From Massilia sp. WG5 (lineage in GTDB: Bacteria > Pseudomonadota > Gammaproteobacteria > Burkholderiales > Burkholderiaceae_D), in NCBI RefSeq assembly GCF_001412595.2, contig NZ_CP012640.2:1302001-1366000 (forward strand): a stretch of DNA of 64,000 nt. Reading direction: 5' to 3'. Shown here in pieces: positions 50,901-58,892 of this stretch. Position numbers and translations under genes: made by a program. The notes below the pieces were generated by a model. It did no database searches, was not told the DNA's origin, and saw nothing but the letters and a program-made list of their open reading frames with translations. The first letter of the stretch is position 1; each line of letters starts with the position of its first letter.

Positions 50901-51096
50901 TCCGGGCTTCGTGTCTCAGGGAAGCGCCTGCGCCCGGGCCCGGCGCGGCGTCCACCTTGATCAGCAGGGCCGCATCGCCTCTTCCGTCACGGTACAGTGC
51001 GTGCCGCGGTCCTGCATGGATGAGTTCGAGTTTCGCCAGGTCATCGTAGCGGCCTGGCGCCGGGTCCAGGCGCTCACATTGCTCAACATCATCCAT
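44965..51096 (-). CDS. Giant Ser/Thr kinase-AAA-GAF-histidine kinase-receiver hybrid (2043 aa)
   Basis: Domains in order: a Ser/Thr kinase (about 25-275) with catalytic loop IHCDIHPGNIVW in place of HRD and LCDFALA in place of DFG; an AAA/MalT-like ATPase with P-loop VTGGPGIGKSALVERL (about 331-345) and a long helical repeat region; a GAF domain (about 1330-1490); HisKA with LAMLAHELRNPL (His near 1686); an HATPase domain (GLGIGLSVVKRLIEMH); and a receiver with Asp near 1965 (LFLDIGLPIMDGY). This is the PknK-like trifunctional kinase type with an added receiver. The start MDDVEQCERLD has an AGGA site; an earlier ATG at 51141 does not. It is coupled to a CocE-type hydrolase. Confidence 0.9.
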   Translation of the reverse strand: MDDVEQCERLDPAPGRYDDLAKLELIHAGPRHALYRDGRGDAALLIKVDAAPGPGAGASLRHEARMLRDLQLPGIVRVRGLVETGAGTGLVMEDLGGSDLARTLRSAPLSLALFLDIAVQLADGVSRLHDARLIHCDIHPGNIVWNPASGLATLCDFALARSLPAPDSPSPNELEGTLAYMSPERTGRTGRSVDGRADLYSLGATFYAMLTGAPPFAEDDAVALAHAQIARRARPPHELDPQVPPMLSQLVLRLLEKEPADRYQTAQALAADLREARRQWLQSGTIQAFPLAVHEIPRALTIPGRLYGREDELEALGGALARAAAGGRELVLVTGGPGIGKSALVERLVPAVGDAHGYYAAGKFDQLQRSIPFSGLAEALRSLVRQLLTESETALEGWRERIEQAVAPNGQLLLAIVPELERILGPQPDVPEVGPVEARNRFGLLIARFLRVFARPGHPFVLFLDDLQWVDAASLQLIVQCAGDAATRHMLIVGAYRDAEVGPSHALTLALAALREAGCDSHTIHLEPLRANAVAQLAAGTFGDDAARLGRLAELLIRKSAGNPFFVRRLLHLMHARGLVRFDADSQSWSWNDADIEAAPISDNVLEVMVLAIDRLPPQARRLLEIGACIGHRFDLATLSELTDLAPAVLAGQLWPAIADGLLLQAPDALQFAHDRVQQAAYGLLDDEERQALHHSIGRRLLDRSGAHLEDKLFEIVDQFNLGESRVVDAAEREALAGLNLAAGRKAKESAAYRAAFEYLSVARRLLGAQAWAERPDAAFTVHRELAESAYLAGEHVTAEEVVETSLEHAPSRLAKAELYGLRVLAATVASDWERALHWGREGLSVFGQAWPLDGLEEAVRAEVAAVMENLGGRNVEDVIAEPDVEDADIRASMRLLSLLGAPAYFSGTPVMPFILSRAVNLTLMHGPSLYSAFAFVLYGGTHNALTGQYDVGYAFGNLALALAQRFGNRAEECRTVEVYGVLIHHWKAPLRDGLPLLKEGFRAGVESGELAFAAFNLNSVLINALPAGLPLSELLEEAEVALDFASTQKNRASVEIAIPYRQIARALTGATPSPGSFEDGEFDEARFLADAAHHATATGHYWSTRLQLAYLMGDHAQALMCSAEAEKRIAAGIVGMITSAGHVFYTALAIAATAPAGPAAERAPVIARLRDLHGQLVNWARHCPANFSHQASLLGAEIARLEGRTADASALYRTAIAGAEGQRFVQDEALAHELRARFLLGEQEPAFAAVHVQLALDRYRLWGATAKVRAIEAEFPQAVRLDALAPRAPNSIDQMALIKASQAISIETTPERLFEQILRVLIEVAGAQRGVLALAADGALKIHAQIGADGDAPMSLAELPLEDCADVPSAILRYVQRTNEFLLLLDAGAAGLFARDPVVRRRQVRSVLCVPLLKQSSLVGLIYLENNAMAGAFAAELVEVGKVLAAQAVISLENSSLLKRMQQLTGELEERVAGRTRQLTDEIAARDKAEMGLKAAEARQALLLRLTDALRPLTDVDAIRQTAVRLLAEHAGLARAFHFTVERDVDGQTVQRIEHAYAQDPALPAFAGACALPVFGDAVSGGLARGETVAIADLQAVPGLSAHQRATARALGIAAVVEVPATNGGGIVTGIGAHDTRPHPWTGDEVDLIREVAARTLIASERARAEAALREADRQKDDFLAMLAHELRNPLASISNASELMARTGAGGARADALSALLKRQTRQLTRLVDDLLDLSRISRGRITLEEAPVEIGELVQQAVETVQSFVQEKAHRLLVTKPAHALYVHGDRTRLVQAISNVVHNAAKYTDRGGEIDLEIFDSDEEVGIRVRDNGAGIPADILPSLFDLFVQSERTLDRSQGGLGIGLSVVKRLIEMHRGSVRAASRGVGQGSTFTIRLPRVARPQAPPDDASADRGPAPRRILIVDDNADAADSLAMLLELDGHSVSTVYSAAAALEAAARMQPDMLFLDIGLPIMDGYEVARRLRSQQETSALRLVAVTGYGQQEDRERALASGFDDHLVKPVTPESLEMLLRFQPIPSKEPT

Positions 51097-51177
51097 CGCG
51101 ATCCTTTGTAAGGCGTCGGCTCGGCCGGCATGCCGTGGCATTACTGCAACAACCGGCTAGTATATAGTGGTTCGGAA

Positions 51178-52620
51178 TCAGGCAGCCGAATCGGATGCCG
51201 CCGGCTTTGGCGCTGCGGCCTGGTGCCGATCGTCCTGCCACCCGCCGCCGAGCGCCTTGTACAGGGACACGGTCGCCTGCAGGCGCTTCAGCTTCAACAT
51301 CCCCATATCGTTCTGCACGTCCGACAGGGCGCGCTGGGTATCGAGCACCGTCATCAAGTCCTCGGCGCCCGCCTTGTAGCGGATTTCCGCCAGCTCGTAG
51401 GCCTGGCGCGCCTGTTCGAGTTCCGTGGTCTTCAGGCGCCGCTGCTCGTCCAGGCTGCGGATCTGGCCCAGCGCGGTATCCACTTCCGACAGCGCGGAGA
51501 TCACGGTCGCGCGGTACACCTGGACCAGTTCCTGTTTGCGGGCGATGGCGAGCTCGCGTTCCCGCTTCAGGCGGCCGCCATCGAAAATCGGCGCCATCAG
51601 CGAGGTACTGACATTGGCGACCAGGTTGGGGGCGTTCAGCAGCGACAGCAAGGCGCTGCTTTGCGCGCCCATCGCCCCGGTCAGGTTAATGCTGGGGAAC
51701 AGGTTGGCCCGGGCGACGGCGACGTCGGCATTGGCGGCGGCCAGGCTGGCCTCGGCGCGGCGGATATCGGGCCGGCGCGACAGCAGCTCGGACGGCAGGC
51801 CCGGCGAGACCTCCGGCAGGGTGACCGTGTCCAGCCCCTGCGGGCCGACGGAGAATGCCTGCGGCGTCTTGCCGAGCAGGATGGCCAGCGCCGACTGCGC
51901 CTCGCGCTCCTGCTGCATCAGGCCCGGTATGTCCGACTTCTGCTGCGCCACGGCGGAGCGCTGGCGCGCCAGGTCGAGCGTCGAGGCGGCGCCCGCGCTC
52001 TTCTGTGCTTCCACCAGCCTCAGCACATGCTCGGCATTCGCGACATGCTCGCGCGCGACGGCAAGCCGGTCATGCAGCGACAGCACTTGCAGATAGGTCG
52101 AGACGATGCCGCTGGTGACCGTCAGGGCCACGGTCTGGCGGTCGAAGCGATTGGCTTCGAGCGACGCTTCCGCCGACGCCAAGCTCGCCTTGTTCTTGCC
52201 CCAGAAATCGACTTCGTAGGACACCTGCAGGGTACTGCCGGCGGAGGTGCTCGCGCTGCCGCTGCCGATCGGCATGGCGCGGTTGGCGTCGCTGTAGAAG
52301 TTCGCCGTGGGCAGCAGCGACACGCCGGCGATGCGGGCCCCGGCCTCGGCCTGCCTGACGCGCGCCAGTGCGCCGGCCAGCTCCAGGTTGCCGGACCGGC
52401 CTTCATCGACCAGGCGCGTCAGTTCGGGGCTGCCGAAGCGCTGCCACCAGTTCTTGTCGGGCGAGGCCTGGTGCGCCGGCGTTCCGGCCTCGGTCCAGGC
52501 GGCAGGCAGGTCGACCTTCGGCGGCGGCTCCGCGATCGGGGCATGGCTGGCGCATCCCGCCAGCGTCGCGCAAGCCAGACTGAACAGAAGAGAAGACAGT
52601 TTCAGAGCGCGCTGCATCAT
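51178..52620 (-). CDS. Outer-membrane efflux lipoprotein (NodT/TolC-type)
   Basis: A 480-aa outer-membrane channel of the RND-linked OMF family. The signal peptide ends in the lipobox LAGC, so the protein is lipid-anchored. Two repeated OEP domains are seen, with LQVSYEVDFWGKNKASLASA and RRPDIRRAEASLAAANADV as landmarks, and the tail is low-complexity (AAAPKPAASDSA). It starts 10 nt after the periplasmic adaptor gene. The inner-membrane pump expected between or beside them is absent here, so the channel may serve a pump encoded elsewhere. Confidence 0.92.
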   Translation of the reverse strand: MMQRALKLSSLLFSLACATLAGCASHAPIAEPPPKVDLPAAWTEAGTPAHQASPDKNWWQRFGSPELTRLVDEGRSGNLELAGALARVRQAEAGARIAGVSLLPTANFYSDANRAMPIGSGSASTSAGSTLQVSYEVDFWGKNKASLASAEASLEANRFDRQTVALTVTSGIVSTYLQVLSLHDRLAVAREHVANAEHVLRLVEAQKSAGAASTLDLARQRSAVAQQKSDIPGLMQQEREAQSALAILLGKTPQAFSVGPQGLDTVTLPEVSPGLPSELLSRRPDIRRAEASLAAANADVAVARANLFPSINLTGAMGAQSSALLSLLNAPNLVANVSTSLMAPIFDGGRLKRERELAIARKQELVQVYRATVISALSEVDTALGQIRSLDEQRRLKTTELEQARQAYELAEIRYKAGAEDLMTVLDTQRALSDVQNDMGMLKLKRLQATVSLYKALGGGWQDDRHQAAAPKPAASDSAA

Positions 52621-52630
52621 GGGTCCTGCC

Positions 52631-53869
52631 TCAAGCGCCTGCCGCCACGAGCGGCTTCGGCGCGGCATCGGACGGCGCCTTGGGCGCCGGTCCGAGCAGC
52701 ACCTTGTCGCCCGCCGCCAGCCCGGACAGGACCTGCACCTGTTGCGCGGTGCGCAATCCGATTTTGATCTTGCGGGCGCTGACGTGCTGGTCGGCGTCGA
52801 CCACATTGACCTTGACCAGGCCGTCCTCGTCCGGCGCGCCCAGGGCGCTTGCCGGCAGCAGCAGCGCGTCGCGCGCCTGCGCCACGACGAACTGCACCTG
52901 CGCACTCATGCCGCTCATCAGTTCGTGATCCGGATTCCTGACTTCGAACAGGACGATATAAAAGGCCTGCTTGCCCTGCTCGCCGCTGCCGTCGGCCGGG
53001 ATGGGGATGACCTGGCGCAGCTTTCCCGACCAGCGTTTGCCGGGATAGCCGGGGGTCGTGAAGCTCGCCGCCATGCCCGGCCGCAAGCGCGTCACGTCGC
53101 TTTCCGCAACGCGCGCGGCCACCGTCATCTCCGACAGGTCGGCAATCCGCAGCAGCGGCGCCGCGGCTTGCGCGGCGCTCAGCATCTGCCCCGTGCGCGC
53201 GGCCAGCGACACCACGCTGCCGGACATCGGCGCCCTGACCAGCGTCTTCTGGCGCGCTTCCTCGTCGATTTTCAAGGTCGCTTCGAGTTCGTGGATCTGC
53301 GCCGTGATCGCGTCGACCCGCGCGCTTGCCGACGAGGCGTTCATCCGCGCCGATTCGAAGGCTTCCTCGCGGGTCGCGTTCTGCGCTTTCAACTGGGTCT
53401 GGCGCTTGAACTGGAGCTGGGCGAAATCGAGCTGTGCGCGCTGGTCGGCGAGATCCGCCTGCAGCCGGGCCATCTGGGCGCGGCTGCTTTCGGCCTTGGC
53501 GGGTTGCTGGGTCGGGGTGATCTCGACCAGGGGCTGGTCGGCCTTGACCGTATCGCCGATGGCGACCAGCACCTCTTTCACCTGCCCGCCGATCTGGGCA
53601 TAGGTATCGGCCCATTTGTGGAGCTGGAGCTTGCCTGCGGCCTCGACCGTTTGCTGGAGGTCGCCGCGCAGCGCGGTGACGGTGTCGAGCTTGACCGGTG
53701 CGGCCGCGGGCGCGGGCGCAGGCGCCGACGGCCTGGTCGCTTGCGCCGATACGGGACCGGCGCCCAGCACCGCGCTCAGTGACAGCAGGGCTGCGGCCAT
53801 GTTGCGGGAAGCGGCGCGGCGCGTGCAGCGGGCCAGGGAGGAGCTTCGGTCGTGTTGATCAGCAGCCAT
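52631..53869 (-). CDS. MacA-type periplasmic adaptor subunit
   Basis: A 412-aa HlyD/MacA-family adaptor. A basic N-terminus and hydrophobic segment (MAAALLSLSAVLGAGPVSAQ) act as signal or anchor, followed by a Pro/Ala-rich linker, a biotinyl-lipoyl half (AQIGGQVKEVLVAIGDTVKA), a long coiled coil (about residues 105-215), the second lipoyl half (VRAPMSGSVVSLAARTGQML), and a beta-barrel domain (VAARVAESDVTRLRPGMAA). It would link an inner-membrane transporter to the outer-membrane channel encoded next. No macB-like ABC or RND gene accompanies it. Confidence 0.9.
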   Translation of the reverse strand: MAADQHDRSSSLARCTRRAASRNMAAALLSLSAVLGAGPVSAQATRPSAPAPAPAAAPVKLDTVTALRGDLQQTVEAAGKLQLHKWADTYAQIGGQVKEVLVAIGDTVKADQPLVEITPTQQPAKAESSRAQMARLQADLADQRAQLDFAQLQFKRQTQLKAQNATREEAFESARMNASSASARVDAITAQIHELEATLKIDEEARQKTLVRAPMSGSVVSLAARTGQMLSAAQAAAPLLRIADLSEMTVAARVAESDVTRLRPGMAASFTTPGYPGKRWSGKLRQVIPIPADGSGEQGKQAFYIVLFEVRNPDHELMSGMSAQVQFVVAQARDALLLPASALGAPDEDGLVKVNVVDADQHVSARKIKIGLRTAQQVQVLSGLAAGDKVLLGPAPKAPSDAAPKPLVAAGA

Positions 53870-53965
53870 GAAACAAAATCACAAAAATGCCGAGTATACA
53901 CACATACCGGCAAGCGGCTGACGGGTTTGTAAAACGGGCGCCACAATTTACGTCACATGCGCTTG

Positions 53966-56083
53966 CTAAGACGCGCCATACAGGTGCTCGAACTCGGCCA
54001 TCGGCAGCGGGCGCCCCAGCAGGAAGCCCTGCATGGAGGAACAACCTCCCTGGATCAGGAAGCGGCGCTGCGCCTCGTGCTCCACGCCTTCGGCGACGAT
54101 GTCGAGCCCAAGCTTGTTCGCAAGGGCGATGATGGCCTCGACGATCGGCGCCGAGTCCGGATCGACACCGACGTCGCGCACGAAGGAGCGGTCGATCTTC
54201 AGCGCTGCCAGGGGGAAATGCTTGAGATAGGCCAGCGAGGAATAACCGGTGCCGAAATCGTCCAGCGCAAAGCAGATGCCCTGCGCGCGCAGCTCAAGCA
54301 TCTTGCGCGTAATCTCGTGCGGGTCTTCGGCAAACACGCTTTCGGTCAGCTCCAGGCACAGCCGCTGCGCAAAGGCGCCGGTGTCGTCGAGGATCCCGGT
54401 GACCGCCGCCGGAAACCCGGGGTCGCGCATCTGGTGCACGCTGACATTCACCGACAGCTTCAGCCGCCGCAGCGTGGCGTCGCGCTGCCAGCGCACCAGC
54501 GCACGACAGCTCTCCTCGAGTACGTGAAAGCCGAGCGGACGGATGAGACCCGACTCTTCGGCAAAGCCGATGAACTGGTCCGGTCCGAGCAAATCCTGGC
54601 CGTCGCGCTGCCAGCGAACCAGCACTTCGGCCCCGACCAGGTCCCCGCGGCGATCGAACTGCGGCTGGCAGAACAGGCGGAACTGGCCCAGGGAAAGGCC
54701 GTCGCGCATTGCCGACTCGAAGGCTGCGCGGCGGTCAGCCGCGTCCTGCATGCTGGGATCGAAGAAACGGGCATTGTTGCGTCCGTCCGCCTTGGCGCGA
54801 TACATGGCAAGGTCGGCCTGCTTGAGCAGGGTGTCGATATTGATGCCATTCCCGTCGAACAAGGTGATGCCGATACTGGCCGAGCTCTTGAACACCGCCG
54901 AGCCGAGCTGGTATGGCTGGCTCAGCTCCGACAGGATCTTGGCCACCACCCGGTCGGCCTCGGCTGCCGCATCGTAGGGCGAGCTGCCCAGTCCTTCCAG
55001 CACGACGACGAACTCGTCGCCGCCGAGCCGGGCCAGCTGGTCGCTGTCGCGCACGGTAGCGCGCAAGCGATGCGCCACCTGGCGCAAGAGCATGTCGCCC
55101 ATGTCGTGGCCGAGTGTATCGTTGAGCAACTTGAAGTTGTCCAGGTCGAGGTAGAGCAGCGCGCTGTAGTGGCGCGAGCGCCTGCCACGCGCCACGACGT
55201 GCCCGAGCTCTTCGATCAGGAAGCGGCGGTTGGGCAGGCCGGTCAGGTGATCGAAGTAAGCCAGTTCGTAGATGTGCCGTTCGGTGCGCTTCTGCTCCGT
55301 CAGATCGGTATTCACGCCGGAGATCCGCACGGCCTTGCCGGCATCGTCGCGCAGCACGTAACCCCTCGACAGTACCGGGACATAATGTCCGTCGCGATGG
55401 CGCAGCCGGAACTCGAGACTGTAGCCGTCGCGCGCGCTGGGCAGCAGGTCGCCAAGATACTCGGCGATCATCACCTCGTCGGCCGGATGCAACAGGCGGC
55501 GCCAGGCGCCGGAATCCTCGATGCCCTCGCCGCTGGCGTAGCCAAGCATATTCCACCAGCGCTCCGAGTAATACACCTCATTGGTGACCAGGTTCCAGTC
55601 CCAGGGAGCATCGGTCGACCCCTTGAGCACCAGCCGCAATCGTTCTTCGGACTTCTCCAGTGACTGCTGGGTATTCTTCAGCGCCGTGCAATCGGTAAAG
55701 CACACCACCACCTGCTGGACCCTGCCGGCTTCGTCGCACTCGGGGTAAGCATTGGTCAACACCCAGCGTGGCGGACCGGAACCGACGATGCCGGCGATCA
55801 GGCCGGACAGCTTTTGCCCTGTCCTCAGCACGACATTTGCAGGAAATTCCTCCGGCGGCATCGCCGAGCCGTCTTCGCGCAGCAAGGTCCAGGCGTCCGT
55901 GGTCGGGCTCATGCCTCGCAGCGGGGCTTCTCCAAGGCCGAGCAATTCATGGGCCTGGCGGTTGGCGGAGACGATCCGTCCGTCCGCATCATGGACGACC
56001 ACGCCAGCCGGCAGGTGATCGTACAGGACGTGCGGATAGCGTAATACCTCGGCTGGGGAAGCGGGCAGCATGACACTCGACAT
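53966..56083 (-). CDS. PAS-PAS-GGDEF-EAL c-di-GMP signalling protein
   Basis: A roughly 705-aa protein with two PAS domains (the second with STDAPWDWNLVTNEVYYSERWW), a GGDEF domain (ARLGGDEFVVV) and an EAL domain whose catalytic set looks complete: EVL in GAEVLVRWQ, LELTESVF, FALDDFGTGYSSL, LKIDRSFV and VAEGVEHE. It is probably an active phosphodiesterase, with GGDEF activity possible. The start MSSVMLPASPAEVL is a best guess; ribosome-site evidence is weak and an upstream in-frame ATG exists at 56164. It stands alone between the adaptor gene and sbcB. Confidence 0.88.
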   Translation of the reverse strand: MSSVMLPASPAEVLRYPHVLYDHLPAGVVVHDADGRIVSANRQAHELLGLGEAPLRGMSPTTDAWTLLREDGSAMPPEEFPANVVLRTGQKLSGLIAGIVGSGPPRWVLTNAYPECDEAGRVQQVVVCFTDCTALKNTQQSLEKSEERLRLVLKGSTDAPWDWNLVTNEVYYSERWWNMLGYASGEGIEDSGAWRRLLHPADEVMIAEYLGDLLPSARDGYSLEFRLRHRDGHYVPVLSRGYVLRDDAGKAVRISGVNTDLTEQKRTERHIYELAYFDHLTGLPNRRFLIEELGHVVARGRRSRHYSALLYLDLDNFKLLNDTLGHDMGDMLLRQVAHRLRATVRDSDQLARLGGDEFVVVLEGLGSSPYDAAAEADRVVAKILSELSQPYQLGSAVFKSSASIGITLFDGNGINIDTLLKQADLAMYRAKADGRNNARFFDPSMQDAADRRAAFESAMRDGLSLGQFRLFCQPQFDRRGDLVGAEVLVRWQRDGQDLLGPDQFIGFAEESGLIRPLGFHVLEESCRALVRWQRDATLRRLKLSVNVSVHQMRDPGFPAAVTGILDDTGAFAQRLCLELTESVFAEDPHEITRKMLELRAQGICFALDDFGTGYSSLAYLKHFPLAALKIDRSFVRDVGVDPDSAPIVEAIIALANKLGLDIVAEGVEHEAQRRFLIQGGCSSMQGFLLGRPLPMAEFEHLYGAS

Positions 56084-56242
56084 TTGACGATTTTGAGTAA
56101 CTGACTGTAGCACACTAGCGGCATCGCTTCGGATGGCGCAAGTCCAGCAGTGCGCACGACTCATGTGCGCCGCGCCGCCGCCGTTGCCGATATTCTTCGG
56201 ACAAGATCATCGAGACGGCATGCCAAGCCCTGCAAGGCGCAC

Positions 56243-57841
56243 ATGAACAGTTTGCTGGCCTACGACTATGAGACCACCGGGACCGACCCGGTCCGCGACC
56301 GCCCCGTGCAGTTCGCATGCCTGCGCCTGGACATGGAGCTGAACGTCATCGGCCGGCCGACCGCCCTGTACTGCCAGCCTTCGCCCGATCACCTGCCCGA
56401 CCCGCTGGCCTGCCTGCTGACCGGGATCACCCCCCAGCGCTGCCAGGAGATCGGACTGCCGGAGCTGCGCTTTGTCGAAGCGGTCCATCGCGAGCTCGCG
56501 GCGCCGGGGACGATCGCCTTTGGCTACAACTCCATCGCCTTCGACGACGAGTTCACGCGCTTCATGTTCTGGCGAAACCTCATCGACCCGTATGCCCGCG
56601 AATGGAAGGACGGCTGCGGCCGCTGGGACTTGCTCGGCCTGGTGCGCGCCACCTACGCGCTGCGCCCGGAAACGCTGGAGTGGCCAGGCGATGGACTGGG
56701 CGGCGTGTCGTTCGCGCTGCAGCGGATCAGCGCCGCGAACGGCCTGCCGCACGAAGCGGCGCACGACGCCTTGTCCGACGTGGTCGCCACGGTTGCGCTG
56801 GCGCGGCGCCTGCGCGAACGCCAGCCGCAGCTGTTTGCCCATTGCCTGTCGATGCTGGACAAGAACCTGGCGCTGCAGGAAATGGATGTGGCGTCGAAAA
56901 GCCCCTTCATCCACATCGGCAGCGGCAACGCGAAGGCGGCAGGCATCCGTATCATGATGCCGATTGCTTCCCACCCGACCAACCGCAACGAGCTCATCGC
57001 CTGGGACCTGTCGAAAGATCCGCGCCAGTTGCTGGACATCGATGCCGAAACCATGCGCCGACGGCTGTTCACCGAGCCGGAAGAGCGTCCCGGCGAATTC
57101 GATCCGATGCCGGTCTGCCGCATCGCCGCGAACAAATCACCGCCGGTCTTCCGGAACCTGCATGTCCTGTCGCGCGAACGGGCCGCCGAACTGGACATCG
57201 ATGTCGACGCGGCGCTGGCCAACGTGCCCGTCCTGCGGGGTGTACTCGAGACCGTCGACCTCGCGCGGCTGCTGCAGGTCGTGTTTGCCCGCGATCCGGC
57301 CGGGTACGACGCGGAGCAGGCGCTCTACGCCGGCTTCATCGGCAATGTCGACAGGCGCCTGCTCGACCAGCTGCGGAGCATGGATCCGGCCACCTTCGCG
57401 ACGTCCCAGCCGGGCTTCGTCGACCCCAGGCTCGACGAGCTGTTCCTGCGCTACAAGGCGCGCCATTATCCGGCCACCCTGTCGCAGCGCGAGGAGGACA
57501 AGTGGGAAGAGTACCGTTTCCGCAAGCTGATCGAAGGGGCTGCGGACAACCGCACGGTATCGACGGTGCGCGAGGCGGTAAGCCGCTGCCGGGAATCGCT
57601 GGCCGCCTCCAGCGCGCCGGCCGACCCGGACCAGTACCAGGTGCTCGACGATGTGCTGGCCTACACGAATGCCATGGCGGCCGTGATCGATCCTTTCGGG
57701 ACCGTGCCGCCGGCGCCGGCGCCGGCAAGGCCGGACGCGCCCGTCGCCCCGCAGCCAGGGCCGGCGCCGGTCCAGCCCGACCTCTTCGGCGGCGCGAACG
57801 TGACGCCGGGCAAGCGCCGGGTCAGGGCGCGCCGTCCTTGA
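56243..57841 (+). CDS. sbcB: Exodeoxyribonuclease I
   Basis: A 532-aa 3'-5' single-strand DNA exonuclease. The DEDDh exonuclease domain begins at once with AYDYETTGTDPVRDRPVQFA; GYNSIAFDDEFTRFMFWRN and HEAAHDALSDVVATVALA carry further catalytic acids and the His. The SH3-like and helical C-terminal domains include KWEEYRFRKLI. The start MNSLLAYDYET matches the family. The C-terminus carries a Pro/Ala-rich extension with QPDLF at residues 511-515, a candidate sliding-clamp-binding motif. The 3' end overlaps the convergent neighbour by 20 bp. Confidence 0.94.
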   Translation: MNSLLAYDYETTGTDPVRDRPVQFACLRLDMELNVIGRPTALYCQPSPDHLPDPLACLLTGITPQRCQEIGLPELRFVEAVHRELAAPGTIAFGYNSIAFDDEFTRFMFWRNLIDPYAREWKDGCGRWDLLGLVRATYALRPETLEWPGDGLGGVSFALQRISAANGLPHEAAHDALSDVVATVALARRLRERQPQLFAHCLSMLDKNLALQEMDVASKSPFIHIGSGNAKAAGIRIMMPIASHPTNRNELIAWDLSKDPRQLLDIDAETMRRRLFTEPEERPGEFDPMPVCRIAANKSPPVFRNLHVLSRERAAELDIDVDAALANVPVLRGVLETVDLARLLQVVFARDPAGYDAEQALYAGFIGNVDRRLLDQLRSMDPATFATSQPGFVDPRLDELFLRYKARHYPATLSQREEDKWEEYRFRKLIEGAADNRTVSTVREAVSRCRESLAASSAPADPDQYQVLDDVLAYTNAMAAVIDPFGTVPPAPAPARPDAPVAPQPGPAPVQPDLFGGANVTPGKRRVRARRP

Positions 57842-58892
57842 GCAGGCGTCCGACCACGTCCGCCGGGGCGATGCCTTCCTCGAAGTCGAAGCGCTGTCCG
57901 GCCGCACGGTATTCGCCGCCGGCTTTTTCCAGCAGGCGCCGGATATCGGCGAAGCGGCTCAGCGCCTGGATCGGCAGCTTCAGGCTCCGCCCTTCCGGCT
58001 GGAGCATGGCCAGTTGCTCGCGCAGTTCCTCGATGCTGCCCGGGGCCGGTGCGAACGGGGTCGGCGGCACCGCCGGCATGCCGGCTGTACCGGCTGGGCG
58101 GGCGCTGCGCAGCTGGGCGAGTTCGGGGTCGGCGGCGTAGACGGAGGCCAGCTTCGCGCCCAGTTGCCCGAGGTCGAAGCGGCCGGCGTAGCGCCCGCCG
58201 GCCAGGAGCTGGTAGCGGACCGTGAGGCGGCCATCCTCGCCGGCGTCCAGCAGGTAATGGTCGGCCAGGCGCAGGCCGGCCGAGGGGCGGTGGATGCCGA
58301 TGCGGTCGATGACGCTTTTCAGCTCGTCGTTGGCCCGTACCCGCACCGCGAAGCTGCGCGCAAGCACGCGCGGATCCTGCGGATCGAAGCCCGCGGCCCC
58401 GAGTGCCTGTACGGCGATCCCCTGCCCGATGCGCAGTGTCAGCTCGTCGACGGCATGCGCCGGCAGGCCGGTCGCATAGCGCACCGCATCCGGTCCTGCC
58501 CTGAGCGGCAGGGCGATGGACGCGAACAGGTCGGCGATGCCGGTATCAAGCAGCACGGTGCGATAGCGCGGGTCCAGCGCTTCCAGGCTCACGCCATCCG
58601 GCATGCCATCCAGCAGGCAACGCTCGCGGAGGGCCTGGTACTCGGGATCGGCCTCCAGCGCCGGCGCCGGAAAATGCAGTTCCCGCTCGATGCGCCGGCC
58701 ATCGACCTCGCGCACCCGCGCCGCGCGGAACTCGTCGCGGCTCGCATCGGCGGTCGGCCAACGCTTGTGGTAGGCGGCAAACACCTTGCAGACGCCGATG
58801 TAATAGGCCAGGTCATGCACCGCGCCCGGCCCGCCGAGCGGCAGTTCGAGCTGGGAAGCCGAGACCTGGGTCCGATGCGCTTTCGGTTTCAT
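57822..58892 (-). CDS. Uncharacterised 356-aa protein with N-terminal clamp-like motif
   Basis: I do not recognise the fold. The protein is soluble and Arg/Ala/Leu-rich with no signal peptide. Residues 14-19 are QLELPL, closely resembling the N-terminal beta-clamp motif of Hda (QLSLPL) and the hexapeptide pattern QLxLxL. Later segments include LAYYIGVCKVFAAYHKRWPT, FAVRVRANDELKSVIDRIGI, and a C-terminal helical part (IEELREQLAMLQPEG, FADIRRLLEKAGGEYRAAGQ). It converges on sbcB with a 20-bp overlap. A role at the replication or repair machinery is suggested only by the motif and neighbour. Confidence 0.75.
   Translation of the reverse strand: MKPKAHRTQVSASQLELPLGGPGAVHDLAYYIGVCKVFAAYHKRWPTADASRDEFRAARVREVDGRRIERELHFPAPALEADPEYQALRERCLLDGMPDGVSLEALDPRYRTVLLDTGIADLFASIALPLRAGPDAVRYATGLPAHAVDELTLRIGQGIAVQALGAAGFDPQDPRVLARSFAVRVRANDELKSVIDRIGIHRPSAGLRLADHYLLDAGEDGRLTVRYQLLAGGRYAGRFDLGQLGAKLASVYAADPELAQLRSARPAGTAGMPAVPPTPFAPAPGSIEELREQLAMLQPEGRSLKLPIQALSRFADIRRLLEKAGGEYRAAGQRFDFEEGIAPADVVGRLLKDGAP

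Noticed and set aside
44992..51111. 2039-codon plus-strand open frame opposite the giant kinase
   Set aside because: The minus strand encodes recognisable kinase, AAA, GAF, HisKA and receiver motifs throughout. The plus frame is His/Gln/Arg-rich with no domains, so its length is a by-product of GC-biased codon use.
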